From positions 1-33,742 of the forward strand of contig JAGCXU010000093.1 in NCBI GenBank assembly GCA_017961145.1: a DNA stretch of 33,742 nucleotides, read 5' to 3'. Source of the DNA: Bacteroidaceae bacterium (lineage in GTDB: Bacteria; Bacteroidota; Bacteroidia; Bacteroidales; Bacteroidaceae). Below the pieces are notes generated by a model. The model was not told where the DNA came from. It searched no databases and was given only the letters and a program-made list of their open reading frames with translations. Both the position numbers and the translations under genes were made by a program. Of this stretch, positions 1 to 8,479 are shown in pieces (the first letter of the stretch is position 1; each line of letters begins with the position of its first letter).

Positions 1-1179
1 AGCTAATTTCAGCCGCATCAGGGCCTCCACATAGTAATAGTCGGCATAGGTGAGGGGCACGTCCACTTCGCGCTTCTCGGGCATGTGGCCCACGCCATGC
101 TTCAGGATAAAGCCGCCCTGTTCCCCCTCCTCAGCCAGATATGCAGGCGAACTGAGTGTGCGGAGTTGCTTCTCGGCAAGTTCGAGCCACTTCGGGGCCA
201 TCTTGCTCTTGTCGAGTTGGCTCAACTCAATAAGGGCGGATGCCATGATGGCTGCGGCCGAGGCATCGCGCTTCGCATTCGGAATGTCGGGCGCGTCGTA
301 GTCCCAATAAGGCACTCCGTCGGCAGGCAGACGGGGGTGGTTCAGCAGGAAGATGGCAATCTTGCGAGCTTGCTTCAGATAGATGGATTTCCGCGTTTCG
401 CGATACATCATGGTGTAGCCGTACAGTCCCCACGCTTGTCCGCGAGCCCAAGCGCTGCCGTCGGCATAGCCCTGAGCCGTGTTCTTGGCATGAGGCTGGC
501 CCGAAATGGTGTCGTAGGAAACGACGTGGAAGGTGCTGTAGTCCCCTCGGAAATGGTTCTTGATGGTGGTCTTGGCATGCTTTTCCGCAACCTTCGCATA
601 GCGGTTGTCGGATGTCTGGTGCGACATGAAGCAGAGCATCTCGAGGTTCATCATGTTGTCGATGATGACGGGATACTGCCATTGCTTGCCGAAGTCCCAC
701 GAACGGATGACGCCCAGCTTGGGGTTCCATCGTGTGAGCAGACTTTGTGTCCCTTCGTTTATGACATCCAGATAGTGGCGGTTGCCTGTGAGGCGGTAGC
801 CCTGTCCGAAACTGCAATAGAGCATGAAGCCGAGGTCGTGGGTGTTGGTGAGCTTCTTGGCAGGTTCCACGCGTTCGGTATAGAGCTCGGCAAAGCGTCG
901 GAACTGCTCGTCTCCGCTATTCTCGTAGAGCATCCAAAGAACGCCAGGGAAGAATCCTGAGACCCAGTGATCGTAGCGAATGGTCTGCAGCTTTCCGCTC
1001 TCGAAGGAACGCGGCAATGCGTTTTGCTTGTCTTTCAGCGAGTTGGCTAACAGGAGCGACTGACTTGCAGCACGCTCAAGCCCACGCTCTATCACTTGCG
1101 TCATCGGCTCATTGCTCTGAGCCACCATTCCCATCATTGGGAATAGTGTCGCAAGAAGCATCAGGAGCATCACTCTCAT
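1..1179 (-). CDS. GH88 unsaturated glucuronyl hydrolase, secreted (3' end cut by window)
   Basis: The frame is open from an ATG at 1179 to the window edge (393 codons), so the C-terminus is missing. Residues 1-20 form a signal peptide (MRVMLLMLLATLFPMMGMVA, then Q), which implies export to the periplasm. GH88 hallmarks are visible: 'THDLGFM' with Asp115, 'IDNMMNLE' with Asp174 (the two catalytic aspartates of the family), 'AQGYADGSAWARGQAWGLYG' and 'PYWDYDAP' followed by 'RDASAAAI'. Family members remove the 4,5-unsaturated uronic acid left by polysaccharide lyases, by hydration of the double bond. Family length is about 380-400 residues, so only a few residues should be missing. The start lies 71 nt inside the 3' end of cvpA on the same strand; a later start would lose the signal peptide. 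The substrate (chondroitin, heparin, ulvan or other) cannot be read from the sequence. Confidence 0.9.
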   Translation of the reverse strand, partial: MRVMLLMLLATLFPMMGMVAQSNEPMTQVIERGLERAASQSLLLANSLKDKQNALPRSFESGKLQTIRYDHWVSGFFPGVLWMLYENSGDEQFRRFAELYTERVEPAKKLTNTHDLGFMLYCSFGQGYRLTGNRHYLDVINEGTQSLLTRWNPKLGVIRSWDFGKQWQYPVIIDNMMNLEMLCFMSHQTSDNRYAKVAEKHAKTTIKNHFRGDYSTFHVVSYDTISGQPHAKNTAQGYADGSAWARGQAWGLYGYTMMYRETRKSIYLKQARKIAIFLLNHPRLPADGVPYWDYDAPDIPNAKRDASAAAIMASALIELSQLDKSKMAPKWLELAEKQLRTLSSPAYLAEEGEQGGFILKHGVGHMPEKREVDVPLTYADYYYVEALMRLKLA

Positions 1180-1669
1180 AATGTCTTTGGCTTGTGTTGT
1201 TACTGCGAGTGTGGGCAGTCAGAGATTTATAGACAAACTCAGGAATCGCTTTGAGAGGGCCGCAAAGCACGGACTTCTGCATGGTCTCTTTCTTTATCAA
1301 GTCGGCCGACGAGAAGAACCAGATGAATGCTCCCAGCACGAGTGCGTATTTCGCCATGCAAAGCAGTCCGCCAAGCAAACGATTCAGCGTTCCCAAGACG
1401 GGTATGAAGTTCAGCATTTTCGTGATGAGGGAGGCAATCAGGCTCGCTACGATGGGTACGACGACACACAGCAGCACGAATGCCGCCACTTTGCAGAAAG
1501 TGGGATAGTTAAGGAAACCTTCCAACACATCTCCCAACTCCTGATAGTAGAGGCAAGCAAGTATGAAGCCTGCCACGAAAGCGACAAGCGAAACGACTTG
1601 CTTTACAGCCCCGGAAAACAGTCCGCTGATGAAGCCGACTGCCAAAAGAATGAGCAGCAGAATATCCAT
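1109..1669 (-). CDS. cvpA: CvpA family inner-membrane protein
   Basis: A 186-residue protein with four hydrophobic segments in its first 130 residues and a polar C-terminal tail, as in the CvpA / colicin V production family. The N-terminus 'MDILLLILLAVGFISGLFSGAVKQ' region matches the family start. I chose the ATG at 1669; the frame also stays open to a TTG at 1693, which would add eight residues not expected in the family. In Bacteroidetes this gene commonly follows infB, as here. The last 23 codons overlap the start of the GH88 gene, and the tail (Asp, Asn and Ser rich) looks like unconstrained sequence, so the protein may have been extended by that junction. The molecular function of CvpA is poorly defined; roles in envelope stress resistance and purine-linked phenotypes are known for E. 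coli. Confidence 0.85.
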   Translation of the reverse strand: MDILLLILLAVGFISGLFSGAVKQVVSLVAFVAGFILACLYYQELGDVLEGFLNYPTFCKVAAFVLLCVVVPIVASLIASLITKMLNFIPVLGTLNRLLGGLLCMAKYALVLGAFIWFFSSADLIKKETMQKSVLCGPLKAIPEFVYKSLTAHTRSNNTSQRHYESDAPDASCDTIPNDGNGGSEQ

Positions 1670-1685
1670 GGCTTTTAATAGTTTA

Positions 1686-1766
1686 GAGTTCAAAATTCAT
1701 AGTTCATAGTCATAAATCATGGACAACCAAGAAAACTATGAACTATGCACTATGAACTATGAACTC
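1686..1766. repeat. Imperfect 24-bp inverted repeat of ATAGTTC units
   Basis: The infB-cvpA junction holds two arms, 1686-1709 and 1743-1766, that are reverse complements at 21 of 24 positions, separated by a 33-nt loop. Each arm is built from a 7-nt unit (CATAGTT / AACTATG) repeated two or three times. In the infB-cvpA transcript this would fold into a long hairpin. No T-run follows it in the direction of transcription, so it does not look like a classical terminator. Confidence 0.75.
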
Positions 1767-1768
1767 GC

Positions 1769-4549
1769 TTAGAGCGTTGCCTTGATTTCGATCTCCTGGA
1801 AGGTCTCGATCATATCGCCCTCCTTCAGGTCGTTGTAACCTACCAGCGAGATGCCGCACTCGAAGTTCGTGCTGACCTCCTTCACATCGTCCTTGAAACG
1901 CTTCAGCGCATTGATGGCACCCGTGAAGACCACGATGCCGTCGCGAATGACGCGAGCCTTGTTCGTGCGGCTCACCTTGCCGTCCACAACGTAAGCGCCA
2001 GCCACAGTACCCACCTTTGTGATGTGATAAACCTGACGCACCTCGACTTGGGCAGTAACCTCTTCCTTGATTTCTGGCGAGAGCATACCTTCCATCGCGT
2101 CCTTCACCTCTTCGATGGCATCGTAGATGACGCTGTAGAGGCGGATGTCGACGTCCATCTGCTCGGCCAACTTGCGGGCTGCGGCAGAGGGACGAACCTG
2201 GAAACCAACGATGAAGCAGTTTTCCGCAGCAGCAGCCATATTGACGTCGCTTTCGCTGATCTGACCCACAGCCTTGTAGATGACGTTGACCTGAATCTTC
2301 TCTGTCGAAAGTTTGATGAGCGAGTCGCTCAGAGCCTCGATGGAGCCGTCCACGTCGCCCTTGACGATGAGGTTGAGTTCCTGAACACCACCAAGTGCGA
2401 TGTTGTGGGCAAGTTCCTCAAGACCACGACGTTTCATGGTGCGCAAACCCTGTTCGCGAGCCAGTTGCTCACGCTTGTTGGCAATCTCGCGAGCCTCCTG
2501 ATCGGAGTCCATGACGTGGAAAGAGTCTCCTGCTTGCGGAGCACCATTCAAGCCAAGAACAGTAGCAGCCTGCGACGGACCAATTGCCTCAACACGCTGT
2601 CCACGTTCGTTAAGCATCGCTTTCACGCGACCATAGTTCGTACCGGCAAGAATGATGTCGCCAACATGAAGTGTGCCATTGCTTACAAGCACGGTAGCCA
2701 CATAGCCACGGCCTTTGTCCAAGCTGGATTCGATGATGGAACCTGTTGCCTTGCGGTTGGGATTGGCCTTGAGGTCGAGCATCTCAGCCTCGAGAAGCAC
2801 CTTTTCAAGAAGTTCCTCGACACCAATACCCTTCTTGGCACTAATGTCTTGGCTCTGATACTTACCACCCCATTCCTCAACGAGGAAGTTCATGTTTGCC
2901 AAGCCTTCCTTAATCTTGTCAGGGTTAGCTCCTGCTTTATCTATCTTGTTGATAGCGAAGACGATAGGCACACCCGCAGCTGTGGCATGAGCAATTGCCT
3001 CCTTAGTCTGCGGCATGATGTCGTCGTCGGCAGCCACGATGATAATGGCAATATCCGTAACCTGAGCACCACGAGCACGCATAGCCGTGAAGGCTTCGTG
3101 ACCAGGTGTGTCGAGGAAGGTCACGTGTCGTCCGTCCTCGAGCGTCACGTTGTAAGCACCAATGTGCTGAGTGATGCCACCAGCCTCGCCGGCAATGACG
3201 TTTGTCTGACGAATGTAGTCGAGCAACGATGTCTTACCATGGTCAACATGACCCATGACGGTAACAATCGGAGCGCGTGGAACGAGATCCTGCTCGTCGT
3301 CCTCCTCCTCGCTGACAGCCGCACTAACCTCAGCACTCACATATTCCGTGGTGAAGCCGAACTCTTCTGCAACGAGATTGATGGTCTCAGCATCCATTCG
3401 CTGGTTGATGCTGACCATGATGCCAATGCTCATGCAGGTCGCGATAATCTTCGTGACAGGCACGTTCATCATCGTAGCAAGCTCGTTGGCTGTCACGAAC
3501 TCGGTCAGTTTGAGTACCTTGCTCTCTGCTGCTTCGTTTGCCAGTTCCTCTTCCATTCCTTGACGGATGGCCTCACGCTTTTCACGACGATACTTGGCGC
3601 CTTTGCCCATCTTTGTGCCTTTACTGGTAAGGCGGGCAAGTGTTTCACGAACCTGCTTTGCAACTTCCTCGTCGCTTACTTCTGGCTGAAGAGGAGTTTG
3701 CTTCGGATGGTTCTTCTGCTTCTTGTTCTTTCCTCCACCACTATTCTGGTTTTGCTGTTGGGCATTGCTACCATTCTTCTTTTGACCAGCCTGTTGTTGA
3801 TTCGCAACATCGTTGACGTCAACACGTTCCTTGCCAAGACGGACACGCTTTTTGCGATCACCACCTTGCGCTTCAATACGTTCGCGACGGCGTTCCTCGT
3901 GAGTCTTTTTCTTGGGACGTGTGGTCTGATTCAAGCTGTCAAGGTCAATCTTACCCTTGATGGTAAGAGAAGGTGCAGCATTCGGAGCGGGAGTCAGACG
4001 GAAGATTTCTGCCTCTTGCTTTTCTATAGGAGCAGTTTCTGCAGGCTCCTCCTTAGGCACAATGGCCTCTTCTTTTTGAACAACAACCTCTTCCTTCGGG
4101 GCAACAGGTTCTTCCTTCTTCTGGGGAGCAGGCTTAACCTCTTCCTCCTTCTCGACAGGCTTTGGTTCAGGCTTCTTTTCTTCTGCAGGTTTAGCCTTTG
4201 CAGTCTTCTCTATCTTAGCAGCTTTTTTGCCATCCAGGTCGATGTGTCCTAATATCTTTGGACCTTCCACCTTGGGTGCTTCTATTTGCACCTCTTCCAC
4301 AGGCTTAGCCTTAGGCTCCTTACGTTCCTTTTTGCTTTGGCCGATGTGCTGCTGAAGGAGTTGTGTCGCCTCGTTGCGCAGTCCTTTGTCGGAACTGAAT
4401 TCGCTTTGTAACTGGGCATACTGCTCTTCAGTAATCTTATAGTTGGGATTGGCCTCAACCTCGCTGAAGCCTTTCTTTTGGAGGAATTCAACAGCCGTCT
4501 GCAGTCCGATATTGAACTCCTTGGTTACTTTATTTAATCTGATGCTCAT
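1769..4549 (-). CDS. infB: Translation initiation factor IF-2
   Basis: The protein (926 residues) is the GTPase that places initiator fMet-tRNA on the 30S subunit and promotes subunit joining. Residues 1-55 are an IF2_N module ('[16 protein letters not shown]'). A long Lys/Glu/Pro then Gln/Asn-rich linker runs to about residue 290, followed by a second IF2_N-like module near 350-400. The G domain starts near residue 430 with 'GHVDHGKTS' (G1), then 'DTPGHE' (G3) and 'NKID' (G4). Domains II, III and IV follow, ending in the fMet-tRNA-binding C2 domain. The extended linker is usual in Bacteroidetes. The gene sits 32 nt after nusA and upstream of cvpA, the usual rimP-nusA-infB order. The start at 4549 matches the conserved N-terminus. 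Confidence 0.98.
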   Translation of the reverse strand: MSIRLNKVTKEFNIGLQTAVEFLQKKGFSEVEANPNYKITEEQYAQLQSEFSSDKGLRNEATQLLQQHIGQSKKERKEPKAKPVEEVQIEAPKVEGPKILGHIDLDGKKAAKIEKTAKAKPAEEKKPEPKPVEKEEEVKPAPQKKEEPVAPKEEVVVQKEEAIVPKEEPAETAPIEKQEAEIFRLTPAPNAAPSLTIKGKIDLDSLNQTTRPKKKTHEERRRERIEAQGGDRKKRVRLGKERVDVNDVANQQQAGQKKNGSNAQQQNQNSGGGKNKKQKNHPKQTPLQPEVSDEEVAKQVRETLARLTSKGTKMGKGAKYRREKREAIRQGMEEELANEAAESKVLKLTEFVTANELATMMNVPVTKIIATCMSIGIMVSINQRMDAETINLVAEEFGFTTEYVSAEVSAAVSEEEDDEQDLVPRAPIVTVMGHVDHGKTSLLDYIRQTNVIAGEAGGITQHIGAYNVTLEDGRHVTFLDTPGHEAFTAMRARGAQVTDIAIIIVAADDDIMPQTKEAIAHATAAGVPIVFAINKIDKAGANPDKIKEGLANMNFLVEEWGGKYQSQDISAKKGIGVEELLEKVLLEAEMLDLKANPNRKATGSIIESSLDKGRGYVATVLVSNGTLHVGDIILAGTNYGRVKAMLNERGQRVEAIGPSQAATVLGLNGAPQAGDSFHVMDSDQEAREIANKREQLAREQGLRTMKRRGLEELAHNIALGGVQELNLIVKGDVDGSIEALSDSLIKLSTEKIQVNVIYKAVGQISESDVNMAAAAENCFIVGFQVRPSAAARKLAEQMDVDIRLYSVIYDAIEEVKDAMEGMLSPEIKEEVTAQVEVRQVYHITKVGTVAGAYVVDGKVSRTNKARVIRDGIVVFTGAINALKRFKDDVKEVSTNFECGISLVGYNDLKEGDMIETFQEIEIKATL

Positions 4550-4581
4550 TGTCTTTTTATTCCCTAATCTCTAATCCATTT

Positions 4582-5844
4582 TTACTCGAACTCGGCTTGC
4601 AGGATGCGCAGCACTTCGTCGACAGTTTCCTCCTCGAGGTCGGCATTCTGTATGATCATCTCGCGCTGTGCGCCCAGCACACCTTTTGCGGTCTGGAAGC
4701 CAATCTTCTTGAGTTCGTCGATAATCCAAGGTTCGATGGCGTCAGTAAACTCATCGAGACTTACATCGTCATTGTCTTCTTCACTGTCGAGTTCGCGGAA
4801 GACATCGATGGTATAACCTACGAGCATGCTTGCGAGTTTCACGTTAAGGCCGCCCTTACCGATGGCGAGTGAAACCTGATCAGGATCGAGATAAACCTCG
4901 GCAGTACGTTCTTCTTCGTTGAGCACAACACTGTTGACGCGAGCAGGATTGAGGGCGCGAGTAATCATAAGCTGTGTGTTGGAAGTCCATGTTACCACGT
5001 CGATGTTCTCGCCACGAAGCTCGTGTACAATGCCACGAAGGCGACTTCCTTTCACACCTACGCAAGCTCCTACAGGATCAATGCGGTCGTCGTAGCTCTC
5101 GACGGCTATCTTGGCACGTTCGCCAGGGATGCGTGCAATCTTGTGAATTGTGATGAGACCGTCTTGAATCTCAGGAACTTCTGCTTCCAGCATACGTTGT
5201 AAGAATTCTGGAGCTGTTCGGCTCAGGATGATGCGAGGCTTGCCACCTGTATTCTCAACGCGCAAGATGACGGCACGAGTGCTTTCACCCTTACGGAAGA
5301 AATCGCCAGGAATCTGTTCTTGGCGAGGAAGAAGCAATTCGTTGCCTTCTTCATCCATAAGAAGAGTCTCGCGTTTCCATGTCTGATACACTTCTGCGCT
5401 GATGACTTCTCCTTCGCGATCCTTGTACTGATTGTAAAGCGCGTCGTACTCCAACTCCATGATTCGGCTAGCGAGAGTCTGTCTGAGCTGAAGGATGGCA
5501 CGGCGTCCGAACTCGGACATATCGACGAGCTGGCTGACTTCTTCGCCTATCTCGTAGTCATCCTCAATCTGTTGTGCTTCGCTCAACGAGATTTCCTTGT
5601 TGTTGTCATTAACTTCACCGTCTGGCACAACCACACGATTGTGGTAGATCTCGAAGTCACCCTTGTCTGGATTGACGATGATGTCGTAGTTCTCATCTGT
5701 GCCATGCATCTTGGCAATGACGTTGCGGAAGCATTCTTCCAGTACGCTAACCAGTGTGGCACGGTCGATGTTGTTCTTTTCTTTGAAGTCGGCGAAAACC
5801 TCTATCATGTCTATCGCCTCTTTTGATTGTGTTTTACTTGCCAT
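4582..5844 (-). CDS. nusA: Transcription termination/antitermination factor NusA
   Basis: NusA (420 residues) binds RNA polymerase and nascent RNA and modulates pausing, intrinsic termination and antitermination. The N-terminal domain (about 1-130) carries 'LVSVLEECFRNVIAKM' and 'IVNPDKGDFEIYHNRVVV'. An S1 domain follows at about 135-205, then two KH domains with 'DPVGACVGVKGSRLRGIVHELRGE' and 'VSLAIGKGGLNVKLASMLVGYTIDV' regions. The C-terminus is short, without the paired acidic repeats of the E. coli protein, which fits Bacteroidetes. The gene starts 19 nt after rimP and is followed by infB, so it is probably co-transcribed with both. Confidence 0.98.
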   Translation of the reverse strand: MASKTQSKEAIDMIEVFADFKEKNNIDRATLVSVLEECFRNVIAKMHGTDENYDIIVNPDKGDFEIYHNRVVVPDGEVNDNNKEISLSEAQQIEDDYEIGEEVSQLVDMSEFGRRAILQLRQTLASRIMELEYDALYNQYKDREGEVISAEVYQTWKRETLLMDEEGNELLLPRQEQIPGDFFRKGESTRAVILRVENTGGKPRIILSRTAPEFLQRMLEAEVPEIQDGLITIHKIARIPGERAKIAVESYDDRIDPVGACVGVKGSRLRGIVHELRGENIDVVTWTSNTQLMITRALNPARVNSVVLNEEERTAEVYLDPDQVSLAIGKGGLNVKLASMLVGYTIDVFRELDSEEDNDDVSLDEFTDAIEPWIIDELKKIGFQTAKGVLGAQREMIIQNADLEEETVDEVLRILQAEFE

Positions 5845-5863
5845 TATTATGTTTGTTTTGTTT

Positions 5864-6331
5864 TTACTTCACCTTAATGAGGTACTTGGTGTAGGCTACG
5901 TCTTCGAAGCGGAAGTTTGTGGGAACTTCCATCATGACTGGACGCTTTTTGCCTTCTTCCTTTACCTTTTGTACAATTCCGAGCTGGAAGCCTTCGTCGT
6001 CAACGCTCAACAAAATGCCATGATACTTGTGGCCATCGCGCAATTGTGTCTCAACTTCTTTGCCGACGTGAATCTCATATTGACGACGCACACGGAATGG
6101 TTGTCCCAATCCTGCGCTACCTACTTCGAGTTCGTAGTCTTCTTCATCGCGACTCAAACGCGATTCTATGTGTCGGCTCAGGTCGGCACAGTCTTCGATC
6201 CATACGCCGTCGGCGTGGTCAATCTCTACCACAATGCGGTCATCTGGGCTGATGCTGATATCTACAAGGAAATACTCTTTACCTTCAAGCCATTCCTCTA
6301 CGGCCTTTTGCACTGCACTTTTGCTGATCAT
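5864..6331 (-). CDS. rimP: Ribosome maturation factor RimP
   Basis: RimP (155 residues) assists assembly of the 30S subunit. The sequence has the two-domain layout: an N-terminal alpha/beta domain with 'EYFLVDISISPDDRIVVEID' and 'CADLSRHIESRLSRDEEDYELEVGSAGLGQPF', and a C-terminal SH3-like barrel from about residue 85 ('GKEVETQLRDGHKYHGILLSVDDEGF'). The 'LEVGSAGLGQPF' segment corresponds to the conserved 'LEVSSPGLdRPL' signature of the family in a slightly divergent form. It is the first gene of the rimP-nusA-infB-cvpA operon, with a well-formed promoter about 76 nt upstream and a hairpin in the leader. Confidence 0.95.
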   Translation of the reverse strand: MISKSAVQKAVEEWLEGKEYFLVDISISPDDRIVVEIDHADGVWIEDCADLSRHIESRLSRDEEDYELEVGSAGLGQPFRVRRQYEIHVGKEVETQLRDGHKYHGILLSVDDEGFQLGIVQKVKEEGKKRPVMMEVPTNFRFEDVAYTKYLIKVK

Positions 6332-6362
6332 TTGTTTAAGTGTTTTTTAGGTTTATTAAAGA

Positions 6363-6392
6363 AAAGTGAGGAACTCTCGAGCCCCTCACTTT
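6363..6392 (-). promoter_or_regulatory. Leader hairpin of the rimP operon, possible attenuator
   Basis: A perfect 9-bp inverted repeat (AAAGTGAGG and CCTCACTTT, arms 6363-6371 and 6384-6392) encloses a 12-nt loop. It lies within the first roughly 10-40 nt of the predicted rimP transcript. Read on the minus strand it is followed by the T-rich run TTTTCTTTAAT, the layout of an intrinsic terminator. Regulation by attenuation is an inference; the hairpin itself is plain in the sequence. Confidence 0.55.
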
Positions 6393-6406
6393 CATCTTTT
6401 CGCGTG

Positions 6407-6438
6407 CAAAGGTATGCTATTTCTGCGAAACGTGCAAA
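6407..6438 (-). promoter_or_regulatory. Bacteroidetes-type promoter of rimP-nusA-infB
   Basis: On the minus strand, TTTG (6438-6435) is followed after 20 nt by TACCTTTG (6414-6407). This matches the Bacteroidetes primary sigma consensus TTTG - about 19-21 nt - TAnnTTTG. Transcription would begin near 6400, leaving a leader of about 70 nt before the rimP ATG. Confidence 0.75.
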
Positions 6439-6511
6439 TAAAAATGCAGAAAAATGGTGTAAAATGCTGTGTTCTTTGTAGAAAGATGGTGTTTCCCTGT
6501 TTGTAGAAGCG

Positions 6512-7252
6512 CTAGTTTTGGGTAATGCCTTTGTAGTTTAATTGCACTTGTTCATAGCTTTGCAGGTTGCCGATATCATAGCGATGGCCAGGCATTTCCA
6601 TGGCGTAAACAGTTGTTTGGGAACAGAGCCAAGCGATGAAACTGCCAGGAGCATCTGTGCCGCAACCTTCCAAAATGCCTTTTTTGACGAGTTGTGTGTC
6701 CTTTCGAGTATAATAATAAAAAGGTGGGCAACACCAATGTGTTTCTGGATTGGGCGATTTCTCAGTCATTCGAAGGACGCGATCATTATCATCGATGGTG
6801 ACGACGCCGCACTTCAAGAGCCGCTTCTCGTCCTTCTCCCAAAAGCGCATGATGCAGGAGGTCTGTTTCTCGCGAGCATAATAGACGAAGCGTTTGAGGC
6901 TGAAATCCAAGAGGTTATCGCCGGCAATGACCAGCATATCGCCGTCAAGACCGAGTTTCTCGATGGCGAATTGAATGTCGCGAACGGCTCCAAGTCGAGT
7001 CTCGTTGGAGGATGTGCCATCGTCAACAACTGAGATTTTCTGCCCTTTCGTGGCTGCCCAATCAAGGAAATGATGGGCGAACTTGTGGTTGGAGATGACG
7101 ATATATTCGTCGACCAGACCTGCTTCGTCTATGTCGTCGACGAGCCAATCGAGGATTGTTTTATCGCCAACCTTGAGAAGAGGTTTGGGGAAGTTCTCTG
7201 TGAGAGGGTAGAGCCGCGTAGCATAGCCGGCTGCAAGAATGAGACATTTCAT
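6512..7252 (-). CDS. Sugar nucleotidyltransferase (NDP-sugar pyrophosphorylase family)
   Basis: A 246-residue protein of the NTP_transferase fold. The N-terminal signature 'MKCLILAAGYATRLYPLT' with 'FPKPLL' is the nucleotide-binding loop and the catalytic Lys of RmlA/GlmU-like enzymes, and 'VIAGDNLLDF' holds the metal-binding Asp. Enzymes of this family join a sugar 1-phosphate to an NTP, giving an NDP-sugar and pyrophosphate. There is no C-terminal left-handed beta-helix, so it is a single-domain enzyme. It starts 15 nt after the GHMP sugar kinase, so the two probably work in sequence: the kinase makes the sugar 1-phosphate and this enzyme activates it. The sugar and the nucleotide cannot be read from the motif; UDP-galacturonate is one possibility given the kinase type. 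Confidence 0.9.
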   Translation of the reverse strand: MKCLILAAGYATRLYPLTENFPKPLLKVGDKTILDWLVDDIDEAGLVDEYIVISNHKFAHHFLDWAATKGQKISVVDDGTSSNETRLGAVRDIQFAIEKLGLDGDMLVIAGDNLLDFSLKRFVYYAREKQTSCIMRFWEKDEKRLLKCGVVTIDDNDRVLRMTEKSPNPETHWCCPPFYYYTRKDTQLVKKGILEGCGTDAPGSFIAWLCSQTTVYAMEMPGHRYDIGNLQSYEQVQLNYKGITQN

Positions 7253-7267
7253 GTTTTTGTGTGTTGT

Positions 7268-8437
7268 CTAAAGCAATCCGTCAGCGCTTTGGCAGAAGTG
7301 GACGCTGTATTTCCCTTCAAGTTCAGGAAAGGTTTTGAGGTATTCGCTTGTTACTTTTTGCTTGATTTCCGTTTCGAAAGAGGGGTCTATGAGTGCCATA
7401 CAGCATCCTTTGAAACCTGCTCCGCTGAAGCGACCGCCATAGATTCCGTCGGTATGGCGCATGATATCGTAGAGAGCTTTGAGTTCTGGCGACCCTGTTT
7501 CCCAGTTGACGATGCTGCTTTGGCCGCTTTCGAAACTCAGTTTGCCGTAGGTCTCCAAGTCTCCTCGTCTCCAAGCTTCTGCACCTTGCTCAACTCTGTC
7601 GAATTCCGTAAACCAGTGTTCAGCTCGGCGTTGCCAGGTTTCTGGGAGTCTGTCCTTGTAGTTTTCGTAGATTTCTCTTGGCACAGCTCGCAGATTTGCC
7701 TCGCTGAATTTTCCGTATTCCAATCCCGCATAAGCCATCAAGGCATAGGCCGCGCTTCGAGCTTCATCGATGCGCATATTGAATTTGCTGCCTGCGAGAG
7801 ACCTTTCAATGCCGCTAAAGAAGATGGCGATGCGATAAGGTTTCATCGACGGATGCGTTGGAATGAGTTCATACTCATCGGTCTTCGTGTCGAGATAAAG
7901 CAGGTGGTCTTTCTTCGAATAGACCTCGCAGCTCTGGTCGAGCTTTCCGCTATTGACGCCCACATACTCGTTCTCGGCTGCCATCGAAGTGAGAATGAGT
8001 TCGAGGGGCTCTGGTTGGATGTTGTTGACCTTGCAGAGAGCTTTGAGAAAGACGAGTGCTACGGCTGCCGACGACGAGAGACCTCCGATGGGAAGGGTGC
8101 CTTCGATGACTCCGCTCAAACCAAAAGTCAGGGGATATCGCTCGCTGAGTTTGAGTGTGGCACCGCGAAGATAGTCGGCCCAATCGTTTTGTTTATGGCG
8201 AGGAACATCGCGAACATGGAACTGGGCCCGTTTTTCGAACTGGAGAGAGCAGAGTTCTACGACGCCATTATGCTTGGGACTGTAAGCGAGATGGATGCCT
8301 TTGTCGATGGCAAAACCAGTAACTTTCCCCAGATTTGCGTCACTATGAGCTCCGATGGGACATACGCGATAAGGGCAGAAAGCAAGGGCTTCTGGCTCGC
8401 GCTTATAGATTTCTTTGAACCTTTCCTGGCATTTCAT
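7268..8437 (-). CDS. GHMP sugar kinase, galacturonokinase-like
   Basis: A 389-residue cytoplasmic kinase of the galactokinase group of GHMP kinases, phosphorylating a sugar at C1. The ATP loop is 'GGLSSSAAV' (residues 118-126), the catalytic Asp is in 'GKLDQS' (Asp167) and the C-terminal motif is 'GGRFSGAGFKGCC'. The sugar-binding motif, GEHTDY in galactokinase, reads 'GAHSDA' (29-34), so the Glu that contacts galactose is Ala. From memory, plant galacturonokinase has 'PYRICPLGAH' here and shares 'RAEHYF' and 'GARFSGAGFRGCC'; this protein has 'PYRVCPIGAH', 'RAEHWF' and 'GGRFSGAGFKGCC'. I therefore favour a uronate or related sugar kinase over galactokinase. I chose the ATG at 8437; the open frame extends upstream to 8530 through non-coding repeats. 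It is followed by the nucleotidyltransferase. Confidence 0.88.
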   Translation of the reverse strand: MKCQERFKEIYKREPEALAFCPYRVCPIGAHSDANLGKVTGFAIDKGIHLAYSPKHNGVVELCSLQFEKRAQFHVRDVPRHKQNDWADYLRGATLKLSERYPLTFGLSGVIEGTLPIGGLSSSAAVALVFLKALCKVNNIQPEPLELILTSMAAENEYVGVNSGKLDQSCEVYSKKDHLLYLDTKTDEYELIPTHPSMKPYRIAIFFSGIERSLAGSKFNMRIDEARSAAYALMAYAGLEYGKFSEANLRAVPREIYENYKDRLPETWQRRAEHWFTEFDRVEQGAEAWRRGDLETYGKLSFESGQSSIVNWETGSPELKALYDIMRHTDGIYGGRFSGAGFKGCCMALIDPSFETEIKQKVTSEYLKTFPELEGKYSVHFCQSADGLL

Positions 8438-8479
8438 GATATGATTGGTTAAGTATGTTTTCTTGCGACTGCAGTGACG

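Noticed and set aside
85-960. Plus-strand open frame of 291 codons at the left edge
   Set aside because: The minus strand encodes a clear GH88 enzyme without a stop to the window edge; the plus frame is its shadow.
1670-1693. TTG start eight codons upstream for cvpA
   Set aside because: The ATG at 1669 matches the usual N-terminus of the family; the extra residues come from the repeat region.
2024-4252. Long open frame of 742 codons on the plus strand
   Set aside because: It is antisense to infB, whose domains are all recognised. The length comes from the low stop frequency opposite the charged linker and G domain.
7070-8452. Open frame of 460 codons on the plus strand
   Set aside because: It is antisense to the GHMP kinase and the nucleotidyltransferase and shows no family features.
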